A stretch of 64,000 nucleotides of DNA from SG8-4 sp964598225 (lineage in GTDB: Bacteria; Planctomycetota; Phycisphaerae; Sedimentisphaerales; Anaerobacaceae): the NCBI GenBank assembly GCA_964598225.1, contig CAZRBG010000001.1:62001-126000 (forward strand). The letters are read 5' to 3'. Below the pieces are notes generated by a model. It ran no database searches. It saw only the letters and a list, made by a program, of their open reading frames with translations, and was not told the origin of the DNA. Below, in pieces: positions 15,361-25,051 of the stretch. Positions within the stretch are counted from its first letter, which is position 1; every line of letters starts with the position of its first letter. A program made the translations under genes and the position numbers.

Positions 15361-16793
15361 TTGTTCGCTCCGAGCAATTCTATAATTGTCTTGCATGAAT
15401 TATCGTCTGTTTCTTGCATCCAGGCGCTAAGAAGGTTTCGATGTTTTTTGACAATGCTTCGCATCGAAGGCTCGTAGGCCAGATTCTGTGTTTCGCCCGG
15501 ATCGTATTTCAGGTCGAACAACTGCTCGTTGCGGTCGCCGCTGGAATAGACGTTGTACTTGTATTGTGCCGTTCGGATCATACGTCCCTTGCGCGACCGG
15601 TCGAGTTTGTCGTCGGCCAGTTCGGTGACAACGTAGTCGCGCCACTTAGCCTGTGGATTGTCGATGATCGATTTCAGGCTGCCGCCTCGAAACGATGGCA
15701 GCTTTGGAATACCGGCGTAATCGCAAAGCGTCGGCAGGACGTCTAATTGCGAGACAAGATGCCGCGAATCAACTGCTCCGGCGGGAATGCGTCCGGGAAA
15801 GCGCGCGATCATCGGGATATGCGTCGGCTCTTCGTACAGACTCAATTTGGCGGTCCAGCGATGTGATGCTACGCCGTCGCCGTGGTCGCTCGTGAAGAGT
15901 ACCAGCGTATCGTCTGTCAACCCGCCGGTGTCAAGCGCATTAAGCACCCTTCCCAAAGCCGCATCGACGCGCTCGGTCATGCGGTAATAGTTCCACAGGT
16001 ATGCGCGCCACTGTTTCTCGCCCCAGTCTTTCGACAGCAGCACCTCATCGCCGTAATGATCTATCTCGTATCGGCGCTGCTTCGTGAACTCCGGCTCGTT
16101 CGGCGGGATTGCATAGTTGGCTGGCAGCGGCGGCAAAGGCCCGTCGATCTCTTCGGCATCGGGGTAGCGCTGCGGCCGGCGAGTGAGATAACAGCAATCA
16201 TGGGGATTGTGGAACGAAATGCCCATAAGAAACGGCTTGTCCTGAGACTGCCTGAGAAAATCCGCGACCGCTTCTGCCAGCGGCTCATCGGTCACGTCGC
16301 CGTAGCCCCATTCGGGATAATTCTTCGTCGAATCGTAGAACGACAGCAATTCGAAACCGTCGATTTTTCTTCGTTTGCTGCCCGCGCGCAGCGGATAGCT
16401 CTCCGGCAGATGCCACTTTCCCGCCCAGATCGTTCGGTATCCGTGCTCTCTGAAGATGCGGCCCATAGTCGGGATACCGGCTCTGATCGAATCGCCGTTC
16501 CATTCGACGCCGGTCTCGTGCGGCATCCGGCTGGTAAGCATACTGCCGCGAGCCGGGCCGCACACCGGCGAAGTGCAATAAGCTCGCTCGAAACGCACGC
16601 CCTCAGCGGCCAGGCGATCCATCGCCGGAGTAGACAGATGCGGATTGCCCGCGCAGCTCATCGCCCGCCAAATCTGCTGATCGGTAAAGATAAACAAGAT
16701 GTTGGGCTTGCTCTGTTTGGCGAAGGAACGCCGCGGCAGCAAACCGGCGGCCGTCGCACCGCCGATCTTCAGAAAATTTCTACGATTAAACAT
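15357..16793 (-). CDS. Secreted sulfatase (formylglycine-dependent, Cys type)
   Basis: The start at 16793 gives MFNRRNFLKIGGATAAGLLP, a Tat-like twin-arginine signal; longer starts would mask it. The enzyme core opens KPNILFIFTDQQ with the metal Asp. The formylglycine motif is C78-G-P-A-R within SPVCGPARGSMLTSR, matching CxPxR. Later motifs include AGKWHLP, FTSDHGDG (second metal site) and the family C-terminus EQLFDLKYDPGETQNLA. Length (478 aa) is normal. It removes sulfate esters from a glycan or aryl substrate outside the cytoplasm after activation by a formylglycine-generating enzyme, which is not in the window. It follows the 1871-aa gene by 20 bases and overlaps the next gene by 4. Confidence 0.95.
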   Translation of the reverse strand: MFNRRNFLKIGGATAAGLLPRRSFAKQSKPNILFIFTDQQIWRAMSCAGNPHLSTPAMDRLAAEGVRFERAYCTSPVCGPARGSMLTSRMPHETGVEWNGDSIRAGIPTMGRIFREHGYRTIWAGKWHLPESYPLRAGSKRRKIDGFELLSFYDSTKNYPEWGYGDVTDEPLAEAVADFLRQSQDKPFLMGISFHNPHDCCYLTRRPQRYPDAEEIDGPLPPLPANYAIPPNEPEFTKQRRYEIDHYGDEVLLSKDWGEKQWRAYLWNYYRMTERVDAALGRVLNALDTGGLTDDTLVLFTSDHGDGVASHRWTAKLSLYEEPTHIPMIARFPGRIPAGAVDSRHLVSQLDVLPTLCDYAGIPKLPSFRGGSLKSIIDNPQAKWRDYVVTELADDKLDRSRKGRMIRTAQYKYNVYSSGDRNEQLFDLKYDPGETQNLAYEPSMRSIVKKHRNLLSAWMQETDDNSCKTIIELLGANK

Positions 16794-16813
16794 AACCAAT
16801 TTCCAATCGTTAT

Positions 16814-19800
16814 TTAACGGCCCTTCTTCTCGGCGCCTAAGCAAACTATCACGCCGTTTTCGAGCGAAAGGTAGAGTTTCCCGCCGGCGGCGGCAACGCC
16901 ATCCCAAACCGGTGAGGCCTCGAGCGACTGCTCATCCAGGACCGCACCGTTCCGCGCCGAAAGCGTTCGTGTGAATCCTCCCTCTGTATCTCTTCCTGCA
17001 ACCACCACTTTATCACCCGCACGTATGATGGCCCTCGCTTCCTTCTTCAGGCCGCTCTCCCAGGAGATTCCAGTGGTCTGCCCTTTGCTTGTCGTTCGCC
17101 TTTGGAAGTCCGGCAAGAAGTTTGCCGGATCGGACGGGTCCCGTCTCGACATTGCGTATATCCCGTCCTCGATCCTGTTGCCCCTTCTTCCTCCGGCACG
17201 GCGAACCCCCCATACGGTATCTTCATCGAACGCCATCATAAGCCCGAATGGAACGCCCAGGTTGCTGTGGACAATCCACGGGTAGGCAACCGGGGTGCGG
17301 CTGAGATCGCCTGTGCCGAGAATCCAGTACGACCTGTTGTGCCCCCATTCGTCGAGAAGGCTGGACGTTGAGTATAAATGAGGCCGAGCGGGAGTCTCGA
17401 GTCGGAGATCCCGCTCAAAGCGCAAGTGGCGCAGGTATATCGAGTCGGCATCCGCTACGAGAACGTCGTTCGTCGCGCCACGCATGGAAAACGAATCGCT
17501 GCGATCCGGCGCGAGGAACGTCTTATAGTCGAGCGTATTCTGCCTGATTTTCTTTGGCGAGGCGTGCTCCGAACTTTTTGGCGGAGGGTCCAAAGCGCCG
17601 ACGTGCTCGCTCTTGATAGGACGCTTCGCAACCCCCTTGCCGGTTTCAGGCTCCAGGCCGTATAGCATGATCCCGCCGTCAAGGTAGGAGCACCTGCCTG
17701 CGGCGGCGTAAGCAACGCCGTCTTTGACCAGGACGCTGCCGTGCACGGGCCAGACTGATTCGAGTTGATCGAACGCAACCGCATTTAATTTTCGCGGTGC
17801 CGCAAGAAACTGCCAGACCAGTACGCCGTCCGAAACTCGAAGGCAGTAGACATACCCATCGGTGGAGCCGAACAGCGCAAGTCCGTTATAAATAGTCGGC
17901 GGCGAATTCACACGAGCACCCGCCGTGAACCGCCAGAGCTTCTCGCCTGTCTTCGCATCGAATGTGTGGACAGTGTGAGCCCCCACGCGGGCGACGAACA
18001 CTTTGCCGTCTGCAACTGTTGCAGCGCTTAGCCGTCCGCCGATGTTTGCTCTCCACGCCTGCTTAAGAGCGGATGGCAAGTTCGTTTCGGTAGAGCCACT
18101 GCGGGCATTGTTCCCGCGATAGGTGGGCCAGTCGCCGGAATTTGAAATTTGAGATTCTTGATCTGAAATTTGATTGTAAGCGGGCCCTTTTTCCAACCTC
18201 TCCAGTCTGTAATCGGGCGTTTCTCTTGCGGGCGCCAGTGCATGGAAGCCGAATATTTTGGCTTCGACGTAACACCCACACGAGTGCGGGGGCGCATAAA
18301 TCAGGCCGTTGCAGGGTGTAACGCCCACCCGGCAGGTGCCGCGGACCCAGTTGTTTCGCGAGTGGTTCTCGCCATACATATCGATCATTTCGATGCCGCG
18401 TTTGGCTGTGATGATATAGCGGCTGGTCGCCTTGCCGGGGTAGCAGCGGTAATGGTGGCCATCGGTCCACAATCGCTCGATTATGGGCCGGGTTTGCTTG
18501 ATGACGCCCGTGTGCAAATCTCGCGGCTGAGCGAAGTCCGGACCGAGCCAGACCAGTCCGTCGGAAACGTAAATCTCCCCGGGAGCGCCCTCCAGATTCG
18601 GATAATAAGGGGCGTTCCAGAGCATCCTGCCGTCCTCGACCGACAGAGCAGCGAGTTTTCCGTTGTACTCGCGGACCCTCGGATGCGAGCCGAGGAACGC
18701 GTACAGGTCTTTGTTGAGCGAGGCGGGATCGTCGCCGGCGAAAGAGACGAGCACGACGCCGCCTTTGACGATTAGTTTCTCGCGCGGGAAGTAAAGCTTG
18801 ATCTTCTTCTTTGACTGCGCCAGCTCGCGCCGCCATAAGCGTATGCCGGTGTCAGCAGCCAGACAAACAACGCTTTTATCCGTTTTTACAAACACGTGCC
18901 GATGATTAGCGGCCGCCAGTGTGAGTCTTATGATTTCGCCGTCATCACCAGGCGTCCACTTCCAGAGGCATTTGCCCGTCTGGGCATCAGACGCCACAAT
19001 TTCGTCCGGCGGAATCACAACAAACAGAGTGTTGCCGTCCTTGATTACTTCAGAACAACCGGTTGTTCCCTCGAAGCGTCGGGCCACTTCGCCGGTTTCG
19101 AGGTCGATCGCGCTCAGAGGCTTATCCAGAGCAAGAGCAATGTATGCGTATGATTCGTCTACTGTTAACTGCCGCCATACTTCTTCCAGTCCCCATCTGC
19201 GCCGCTGCTCGGAACGAGATTTGAGCCGAACCGTGCGCTTCCACAGCAGCACTCCGCTGAAGGCGTCGCGTGCGACTACCGCCCACTTGCTCGGCACCAT
19301 AATGTCAGAACTTCTTGTCTGATCGATCAAGCTGATTAACCTGCCCCTGGATGAAAGCACGGTCCTGACGGTCGGATACGTGGCTTTTTCCGTATGGTGA
19401 TCGCGACCCCAGAGCGGCTCGGAACACCACTGTATGTGCCTGGGCGGCCCGACGACGGTATCTTCGGCGACTGCATTATTGTCCGGGCCGTGCAGAAAAT
19501 GAGTCCAGTCATCAATCTCAGTCGGAACGGGCTTTGTAAACTTCCTAAGACCAATCCCGACATTGGCAATAATCCCTACCCCTCGTGGAGCGAGGATTCG
19601 CTTCATTTCGCCGCTCGGAATCTCGCAACCGGGATCGAGCACGACAAGCAGGTTGACCAAGTTATCAACATACGGAAGATTCTTGCCGTCGAATACGTCG
19701 GCGGTGACTTTGCCGTAAAGGCCTTCGGTTTGTATAAGCTTTCTTGCCGCGTCGACCTTATTGGCATCGGTGTCAAGGCCTTGGACCAGATATGGCCCGG

Positions 19801-22429
19801 CTTTCCCAATTTCCACGAGCAAATTAGGATCGTCGCAGCCAATACAGACAACGAGGCCGCCTTTAACGCCGGATTCGGCGAGTAGTTGTTGTAACGGCAG
19901 GGCGGGCTTTAGCCCACCGAATAAGTCAATGTCCAGCTTAATCTTGCGATCTTCTGCCCCGACTAAGTGGAGTTCGACAGTCTCACCCTTTACTGCCGCG
20001 AGTTTCTTTTGCAAGGCCGCAACGTCAGCTACCTTTTGGTCGTTCACCGCTAAGATTGCATCGCCGGCGACGATGCCGGCTCTTGCCGCGGCGGAGCCTC
20101 GCGGCACCTCGATCACGTATACGCCCCGAAGCTCGCCAACGCCCGCCACCGACTTTTCTTCCTCGGTGGTCAGGTCCTTGACCCTGGCGCCGAGAAATGT
20201 ATGAACCTCAATTTTTGCATCACGGTCGGTGGTAACCGAATCTCCCCAGATGTTTTCCGGTTTGAACTTCTGATATTTCCTGTGCGCTTCGGCGGCGATC
20301 TTTTTGAACTCGGGTTTGCGAACGCCGAAGTTGTCCATCGGGAAATTCTTAAAACCAAGCTTTAGCGCCGGCGAATCGTCAGCTACGCGAAGATCGTAAT
20401 TCATCGGATCGATGAACTTAGGATTGGCAGACATCGAGTGAACGTCAATCCCCGCCGCCTGAAATTCCTTCAACTGCTTGTGCTTCAGATCGGGATTTTC
20501 ATACTGCTCGGCCGACCAGTAGAGATTGTTGTCTATCTTCCTGGCGTCCAGAATCTTAAGCTTTTCGTTACCCCAGGGCATGGTCTGGGGCCTGGACGGG
20601 ACGACGATATTTCTACAGATGTAATCCATGTTGTGATCGAACGGCACGTGCATCTGGATGGCGCGGCCGCCTATGAAGATGTTGTTCTCGACTCTGCGAA
20701 AGAACCCCTCTCGGAGCTTGACCGAGCAGCCCAGACAGAGATTGTTGTAGACATGATAGTTGCTGGATCCGTCGTCGAGGTCTATGCCCCAGCTATGCGA
20801 TTTGGTATCGTGCATCCAGCGATTATTTCGGATCACGATGGGCTCAACGCAGTCGAGCCGGGAGCGTCTCTGCGCCTCGATCTGCGGCACGCTTTGGCCG
20901 GCATAGACAGTATCTTCGCGATAGCCTTTGCCGCTATGATGCCGTGTCAGCCAGTATCGGTCTCTGCCCCACGAGTTGAAAGGCCCGTGGTCGCCGGTTT
21001 CGATTACCGTATCGAATACGTCGTTGTGCTCGATGACGTGTCCGCCCCAGCAGCCGTCATTGACGGTGATACCCGAACGCGGCACATGGTAGATCGTATT
21101 GTGACTGACGGTGATGTTCTGCGACATCGAGATAATACATCCGGCCGTTTGCTTGCCGACCCGCCCGATAGCGAAGACCAGACAGCCGTCCATCGTGCAG
21201 TCTTTGGGAAAATCATTTCCCTTGGGACCCGGTGTCAAATCCTGTTTGCCGTAGGCGATGCTGTTTTCGTAGCCTATCGGATTGCTGCGGGTACAGGCGT
21301 GATTACCCACAAAGGCCACGGCGCTGTCACCCAGCCGCTCAAATCGACAATCCCTCACGGCGCTGTGACGGTTGTAGTTGTTGAAGAATACGCCGTTGCC
21401 GCCGGTGGCGTCGAAAAAGCACTTTTTAATCGTGCAGTGCTCGGTGCCGGTCAGCATGACCGCACCGGAGCGGACGATTGACCAGTCCCCGCGATTGAGT
21501 GGCTCCCAGTTTTCTTCTGGCTCCATCACCACTCGATGCGCGTGACGAAATTCAATGCCTTCGATATGGATAAATCTGACCGGCTTATCAGCCGTGCCTT
21601 TGAAGGCGATCAGATCTCGAACGCTGGTGGCGTATAGAGGTTTACCTTCGAGGTCCATACCCGGCTCCGGATAGACGTAGAGCATTGCGGTTTCGCGGTC
21701 GAGGAACCATTCGCCAGAGTGATCCAACTCTTCGAAGATGTTCTCGATCATAACGTTTTTGTCGTTGAGCCAGCGATGACGGTTCTGCTGCCAGCCGCCT
21801 TCGAGCTTTAGACCTGTTTCATCTTTGCCTGTAATTCTATAGTGCACGCTTCCCCAGCGGTTTCGGTGCAGGGCGTGGAGATAGCCGGTTGTCGGCCGTT
21901 TGTAGTTAGCTGCTCGCCTGTTCACCTCGTCGATTGAGGTAACGCCGCCGAAGTTGCCTTTGCCCGTGTAGTTCGGGAATCGGGCCATGTGAAGCTTTTT
22001 CTCGCCGACGTTTAAGGCATCGAACCTGCACGACCGCAGAACAACGTCAGGCACCTTTGCTTTCAGGATATCGCCCTCGTGTCGTCGCCAGTTCAATCCC
22101 GTCAGCCGTCTCGCACCGCTGACAATGGCTCTGCCCTCATTTTGCGCCCTGTAAACAACGGGCGCCTCCTGAGAACCCGAATCCCTCGGCTCTAAAACGA
22201 AACTTTGATCCAGCAGGTGGACGCCGTCGGTCAGGATGACATTAATTTCCTCGCGTCCGGCGATCTTTGCCTCTCTGATCGAATCGCGGGCCCGCGTGAG
22301 GGTCGCAAACGGCGCCTGTTTCGATCCGACGTTGTTATCCGAACCTTCCGGCGAAACATAGTAATCTCTCGCCGTTAGCCCGGTTGTCATTACAAGACAA
22401 ATCATAATTCTCAGAATCGCTCGTCTCAT
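16814..22429 (-). CDS. 1871-residue secreted fusion: beta-helix, PDZ, methyltransferase-like domain and PQQ-type propeller
   Basis: The start has AAGGAG at ideal spacing and a signal peptide (LRIMICLVMTTGLTA). Residues ~20-700 are a right-handed beta-helix of the polysaccharide lyase/DUF1565 kind (ARDYYVSPEGSDNNVGS, RFIHIEGIEFRHAHRVVM, IEHNDVFDTVIETGDHG). Residues ~760-825 are a PDZ domain (GVYVIEVPRGSAAARAGIVA). Residues ~850-950 look like a Rossmann methyltransferase with GGLVVCIGCDD in place of the usual glycine loop, probably inactive or only binding. Residues ~970-1871 carry PQQ/BamB-like blades (LLWKRTVRL, GKCLWKWTPGDDG, WPTYRGNNARSG, GEKLWRFTAGAR). Each module is known in planctomycetes but I do not know this combination. 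It is the first gene of the sulfatase block. A repeat-encoded linker (~1421-1433) separates the propeller halves. A frame-fusing assembly error is possible but nothing in the sequence suggests one. Confidence 0.82.
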   Translation of the reverse strand: MRRAILRIMICLVMTTGLTARDYYVSPEGSDNNVGSKQAPFATLTRARDSIREAKIAGREEINVILTDGVHLLDQSFVLEPRDSGSQEAPVVYRAQNEGRAIVSGARRLTGLNWRRHEGDILKAKVPDVVLRSCRFDALNVGEKKLHMARFPNYTGKGNFGGVTSIDEVNRRAANYKRPTTGYLHALHRNRWGSVHYRITGKDETGLKLEGGWQQNRHRWLNDKNVMIENIFEELDHSGEWFLDRETAMLYVYPEPGMDLEGKPLYATSVRDLIAFKGTADKPVRFIHIEGIEFRHAHRVVMEPEENWEPLNRGDWSIVRSGAVMLTGTEHCTIKKCFFDATGGNGVFFNNYNRHSAVRDCRFERLGDSAVAFVGNHACTRSNPIGYENSIAYGKQDLTPGPKGNDFPKDCTMDGCLVFAIGRVGKQTAGCIISMSQNITVSHNTIYHVPRSGITVNDGCWGGHVIEHNDVFDTVIETGDHGPFNSWGRDRYWLTRHHSGKGYREDTVYAGQSVPQIEAQRRSRLDCVEPIVIRNNRWMHDTKSHSWGIDLDDGSSNYHVYNNLCLGCSVKLREGFFRRVENNIFIGGRAIQMHVPFDHNMDYICRNIVVPSRPQTMPWGNEKLKILDARKIDNNLYWSAEQYENPDLKHKQLKEFQAAGIDVHSMSANPKFIDPMNYDLRVADDSPALKLGFKNFPMDNFGVRKPEFKKIAAEAHRKYQKFKPENIWGDSVTTDRDAKIEVHTFLGARVKDLTTEEEKSVAGVGELRGVYVIEVPRGSAAARAGIVAGDAILAVNDQKVADVAALQKKLAAVKGETVELHLVGAEDRKIKLDIDLFGGLKPALPLQQLLAESGVKGGLVVCIGCDDPNLLVEIGKAGPYLVQGLDTDANKVDAARKLIQTEGLYGKVTADVFDGKNLPYVDNLVNLLVVLDPGCEIPSGEMKRILAPRGVGIIANVGIGLRKFTKPVPTEIDDWTHFLHGPDNNAVAEDTVVGPPRHIQWCSEPLWGRDHHTEKATYPTVRTVLSSRGRLISLIDQTRSSDIMVPSKWAVVARDAFSGVLLWKRTVRLKSRSEQRRRWGLEEVWRQLTVDESYAYIALALDKPLSAIDLETGEVARRFEGTTGCSEVIKDGNTLFVVIPPDEIVASDAQTGKCLWKWTPGDDGEIIRLTLAAANHRHVFVKTDKSVVCLAADTGIRLWRRELAQSKKKIKLYFPREKLIVKGGVVLVSFAGDDPASLNKDLYAFLGSHPRVREYNGKLAALSVEDGRMLWNAPYYPNLEGAPGEIYVSDGLVWLGPDFAQPRDLHTGVIKQTRPIIERLWTDGHHYRCYPGKATSRYIITAKRGIEMIDMYGENHSRNNWVRGTCRVGVTPCNGLIYAPPHSCGCYVEAKIFGFHALAPARETPDYRLERLEKGPAYNQISDQESQISNSGDWPTYRGNNARSGSTETNLPSALKQAWRANIGGRLSAATVADGKVFVARVGAHTVHTFDAKTGEKLWRFTAGARVNSPPTIYNGLALFGSTDGYVYCLRVSDGVLVWQFLAAPRKLNAVAFDQLESVWPVHGSVLVKDGVAYAAAGRCSYLDGGIMLYGLEPETGKGVAKRPIKSEHVGALDPPPKSSEHASPKKIRQNTLDYKTFLAPDRSDSFSMRGATNDVLVADADSIYLRHLRFERDLRLETPARPHLYSTSSLLDEWGHNRSYWILGTGDLSRTPVAYPWIVHSNLGVPFGLMMAFDEDTVWGVRRAGGRRGNRIEDGIYAMSRRDPSDPANFLPDFQRRTTSKGQTTGISWESGLKKEARAIIRAGDKVVVAGRDTEGGFTRTLSARNGAVLDEQSLEASPVWDGVAAAGGKLYLSLENGVIVCLGAEKKGR
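18138..18173. repeat. AAATTTGA-type repeat within the propeller linker
   Basis: The segment is built of iterated GAAATTTGA units in both orientations (TTTGAAATTTGAGATTC, then ATCTGAAATTTGATTG). It is AT-rich inside a GC-richer gene and encodes the linker ISDQESQISNS. It looks like a short dispersed repeat captured in frame. Confidence 0.5.
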
Positions 22430-22520
22430 CTGCCGATAACTCCTTACTCGTTACACCAGCGGTTCGTCGTTGATAGACGGCCATTGTACCGGAAATTGAA
22501 AAACCCTTCAAACGTCGGCT

Positions 22521-22598
22521 GTTCGTAGTGTGCTCGTAAGAGCATGCGGCAAGGGCGAGACGCCCTCGCCACGAACGCCTTATGGCGTCACTACGAAC
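22521..22598. repeat. 78-bp element with 10-bp terminal inverted repeats
   Basis: GTTCGTAGTG (22521-22530) is the exact reverse complement of CACTACGAAC (22589-22598). Inside are further palindromes (GCTCGTAAGAGC and GGGCGAGACGCCC). It lies between the divergent 1871-aa gene and ftsK. It could fold as a cruciform or serve as a bidirectional terminator-like structure, though both flanking genes start here. The rest of 22430-22695 shows nothing else. Confidence 0.65.
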
Positions 22599-22695
22599 AG
22601 GCCGTTATTGACGATGACCAGCCGATTTGATAGAAAAAAACAAAACCGTCGCAGAAACGGCACAGCAAAAAACTCACTCTTTCAAGGAAAAGTCT

Positions 22696-24498
22696 ATGGC
22701 TCGCAGCAGGAAGGCAGGCAGGAAACGATCTAAAACAAAGACCTTCATCAAGAAACACCCCGCCTTTGTTTGCGGCCTCGTGCTCTGCTTGCTCGGCATC
22801 TTCCTGGTTATTGCTGCCATTGTGCCCGCAAGCGCGGGCAAGGTCGGGCGATTTTTGGACAAGCGCTTTCTTTCGCCGCTTTTCGGCAGGGGAGCTGTAC
22901 TGGGGGGATTGTACTGCACGGCCGTCGGGATAGTTCTTTTGATAGTTAAGGCCAGAGTGAAGTGCATAGCGGGTCTGACGTGTTTGTTTATTCCCGTGCT
23001 TGTGATCGCCGACGCCCTGATCGGCAAGACTCCGGACGGTAATACCGATGAAGCTGTCGTACAAGGGGTCTACCTAGGCCACGTTCTGCGTTCGACGGTA
23101 TCGGGCTTGGTCGGGGGTGCAGGACTGGCGTTGCTTCTGCTTGTTTTGATCTTGTGTGCGATCGTTCTGTTGACACCGAAGCCGATATTGGCCGGATTGT
23201 TGCGACGGCTGCGTGATTACGCAAAAAGAAAGATATCCTCTCGTTCGATTTCCAAAAGCAAACAGCCGACAATCGAAAAGCAGGAAGCTCCGAGCGATAT
23301 ACGTTCAGAATCAGAGCCTGCCGCTGCGGAGACCTCGACGCGATCGCCCTCGCAGACGAAACCGGCCGAGTTGAACATGCAACTATACGACCGCGAATTC
23401 GTGAAGATTCCGGCCGGTCTTTTCGAGGAGCACGTCGAATTCAACACGTCCCTTCCGGGCGGGACACGGCGGCAGGAGATTATCGACGCCTTTGCCGCCG
23501 TAAACGTAGCCGTTGACATCGGTGAAGTCCGGAGGGGACCATCTTTCGAGCAGTACGAGATCATTCCAGGCGTAGGCATCAAGGCCGCTCAGGTGAGAAG
23601 CCGAATCGAGGATGTTTCGCTCCGCCTCAAACAGAAGAAGGTGCACATGACCAAAAAGTCCGGCGGCGCACTGTCGATCGAAGTGCCTCTCGCGGAACGG
23701 CAAACGGTTCCCTGCGGATTCCTGCTCGAAAGCCCCGCCGACGACGCAATGGAGATTCCCATCGCGGTCGGCGTGGACGCCTCTTTTTCACCTTTCAGCG
23801 TCGACCTGGTCGAGCTGCCCCACTTGTTGATCGCCGGCACGACCGGATCCGGAAAGAGTGTTTTCCTGAAGACCCTCATAGCCTCTATCATGTATCATCT
23901 TACTCCCGATGAGGTCAGACTGGTGCTCATCGATCCCAAGAGGGTTGAATTCGGCGTCTTTTCTTCAACGCCATTCCTTGCCTGCGATATCATTACCGAC
24001 TTCGAGAAAGTTCCGCCGGTCTTCGAGTCGCTGGTCTCGGAAATGGAGACGCGCTACGGATTGCTCGAAAGTGCCGGCGTTTCCGACATACGCCGGTACA
24101 ACGCCGACGCCGAGTTGAATCTCAGGCGTCCATATATCGTCGTAGTGATCGACGAATTTGCCGACCTGCTCATGCAGAACGTCGAAGGTTTCGAGGATTC
24201 GATCATCCGGCTGGCTCAGAAGGCCCGCGCGAGCGGCATACATCTGGTCCTAGCGACGCAACGTCCCTCGGCCGACGTCATCAAGGGGCTTCTCAAGACC
24301 AATATTCCCGGGCGGATCGCTCTGAGCGTTTCGTCACAGGTCGATTCCAAGATTATCCTCGATATGACGGGAGCCGAAACCCTCACCGGCAACGGAGATT
24401 TGATCTGCCTCTGTCCGGCTTTTCGAGATGGAATCAGACTGCAGGGTGCTTATATCACCAGCGAAGAAATCAAAAAGATCATCGCCGCGAAGTCGTAG
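22696..24498 (+). CDS. ftsK: FtsK/SpoIIIE-type DNA translocase without a visible gamma domain
   Basis: The ATG at 22696 has AAGGA at good spacing; a TTG at 22627 is also in frame. After a basic N-terminus there are four hydrophobic segments within residues ~20-160, a polar linker, an FtsK alpha domain (residues ~230-345) and the RecA-like motor with Walker A GTTGSGKS (~382-389) and Walker B VVVIDEFADLL (~485). The hexameric motor would pump chromosomal DNA through the septum. The protein ends only ~10 residues after the beta-domain signature (GAYITSEEIKKIIAAKS). The winged-helix gamma domain that reads KOPS and contacts XerD is therefore missing, while the typical linker is short (600 aa in total). 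It may be a second translocase rather than the main FtsK. Confidence 0.9.
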   Translation: MARSRKAGRKRSKTKTFIKKHPAFVCGLVLCLLGIFLVIAAIVPASAGKVGRFLDKRFLSPLFGRGAVLGGLYCTAVGIVLLIVKARVKCIAGLTCLFIPVLVIADALIGKTPDGNTDEAVVQGVYLGHVLRSTVSGLVGGAGLALLLLVLILCAIVLLTPKPILAGLLRRLRDYAKRKISSRSISKSKQPTIEKQEAPSDIRSESEPAAAETSTRSPSQTKPAELNMQLYDREFVKIPAGLFEEHVEFNTSLPGGTRRQEIIDAFAAVNVAVDIGEVRRGPSFEQYEIIPGVGIKAAQVRSRIEDVSLRLKQKKVHMTKKSGGALSIEVPLAERQTVPCGFLLESPADDAMEIPIAVGVDASFSPFSVDLVELPHLLIAGTTGSGKSVFLKTLIASIMYHLTPDEVRLVLIDPKRVEFGVFSSTPFLACDIITDFEKVPPVFESLVSEMETRYGLLESAGVSDIRRYNADAELNLRRPYIVVVIDEFADLLMQNVEGFEDSIIRLAQKARASGIHLVLATQRPSADVIKGLLKTNIPGRIALSVSSQVDSKIILDMTGAETLTGNGDLICLCPAFRDGIRLQGAYITSEEIKKIIAAKS

Positions 24499-24656
24499 AG
24501 ACGTTCATCGACACTTGGTAGTGTGTTGGTTTGTCGTTCCGATCGAAGTTAGCCACAGGCGGACACAGCGGAGGAAACCGGCTTCGAACGAAGAAGCCCT
24601 CACGATTGCTGCCAGATTCCTCGACTCCGCTGCGCTTCGCTCGGAATGACAATTAC

Positions 24657-25025
24657 CTATTTGAGCTTTGACATAACATTAGTCCAGTACCAGCAGCCCA
24701 CGATTACTTGCAGGATAAGTATAGCGGCGAAGATCATCTTGAATTTCAGCTTCTTTGTTTTGTGCCGGAAGGATATCATCCCTGCAAGCGCGCCGGGCGA
24801 GCCTCCGGCAAGAGCCAGAACGTGCAAAACGGCTTCCGGCACTCGCCGTCCCTTTTTTAACGACTGCCTCTTGTCATATTCATAAAATAGAAATGTTGTG
24901 ATGATGATACCGAGCAGGTACGCATAGAGGACACTTATTTCCATCCACCAGAGTAAACCGGTCGCTCCGGAGATCAGGCATAGGGCTATTATAAAAGGCA
25001 GTCTGCTTGGATTATGTCTTGCCAT
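24657..25025 (-). CDS. DUF1294 family membrane protein
   Basis: The 122-residue product has four hydrophobic stretches and the family core YEYDKRQSLKKGRRVPEAVL, then LALAGGSPGALAGMISFRHKTK, which is diagnostic for DUF1294. Some members are fused to a cold-shock domain; this one is not. It probably sits in the inner membrane; function is unknown. The ATG at 25025 avoids overlap with the aldo/keto reductase stop at 25052; a GTG at 25064 would add 13 polar residues. The 158-base gap after it carries only a short dispersed repeat. Confidence 0.85.
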   Translation of the reverse strand: MARHNPSRLPFIIALCLISGATGLLWWMEISVLYAYLLGIIITTFLFYEYDKRQSLKKGRRVPEAVLHVLALAGGSPGALAGMISFRHKTKKLKFKMIFAAILILQVIVGCWYWTNVMSKLK

Positions 25026-25051
25026 GCGGCTATTCGCGGCGTTTCGGCCTG

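Noticed and set aside
20438..21481. A 347-codon plus-strand frame inside the 1871-aa gene
   Set aside because: It is antisense to the beta-helix region, whose domains are clear; no homology or ribosome site for the opposite frame.
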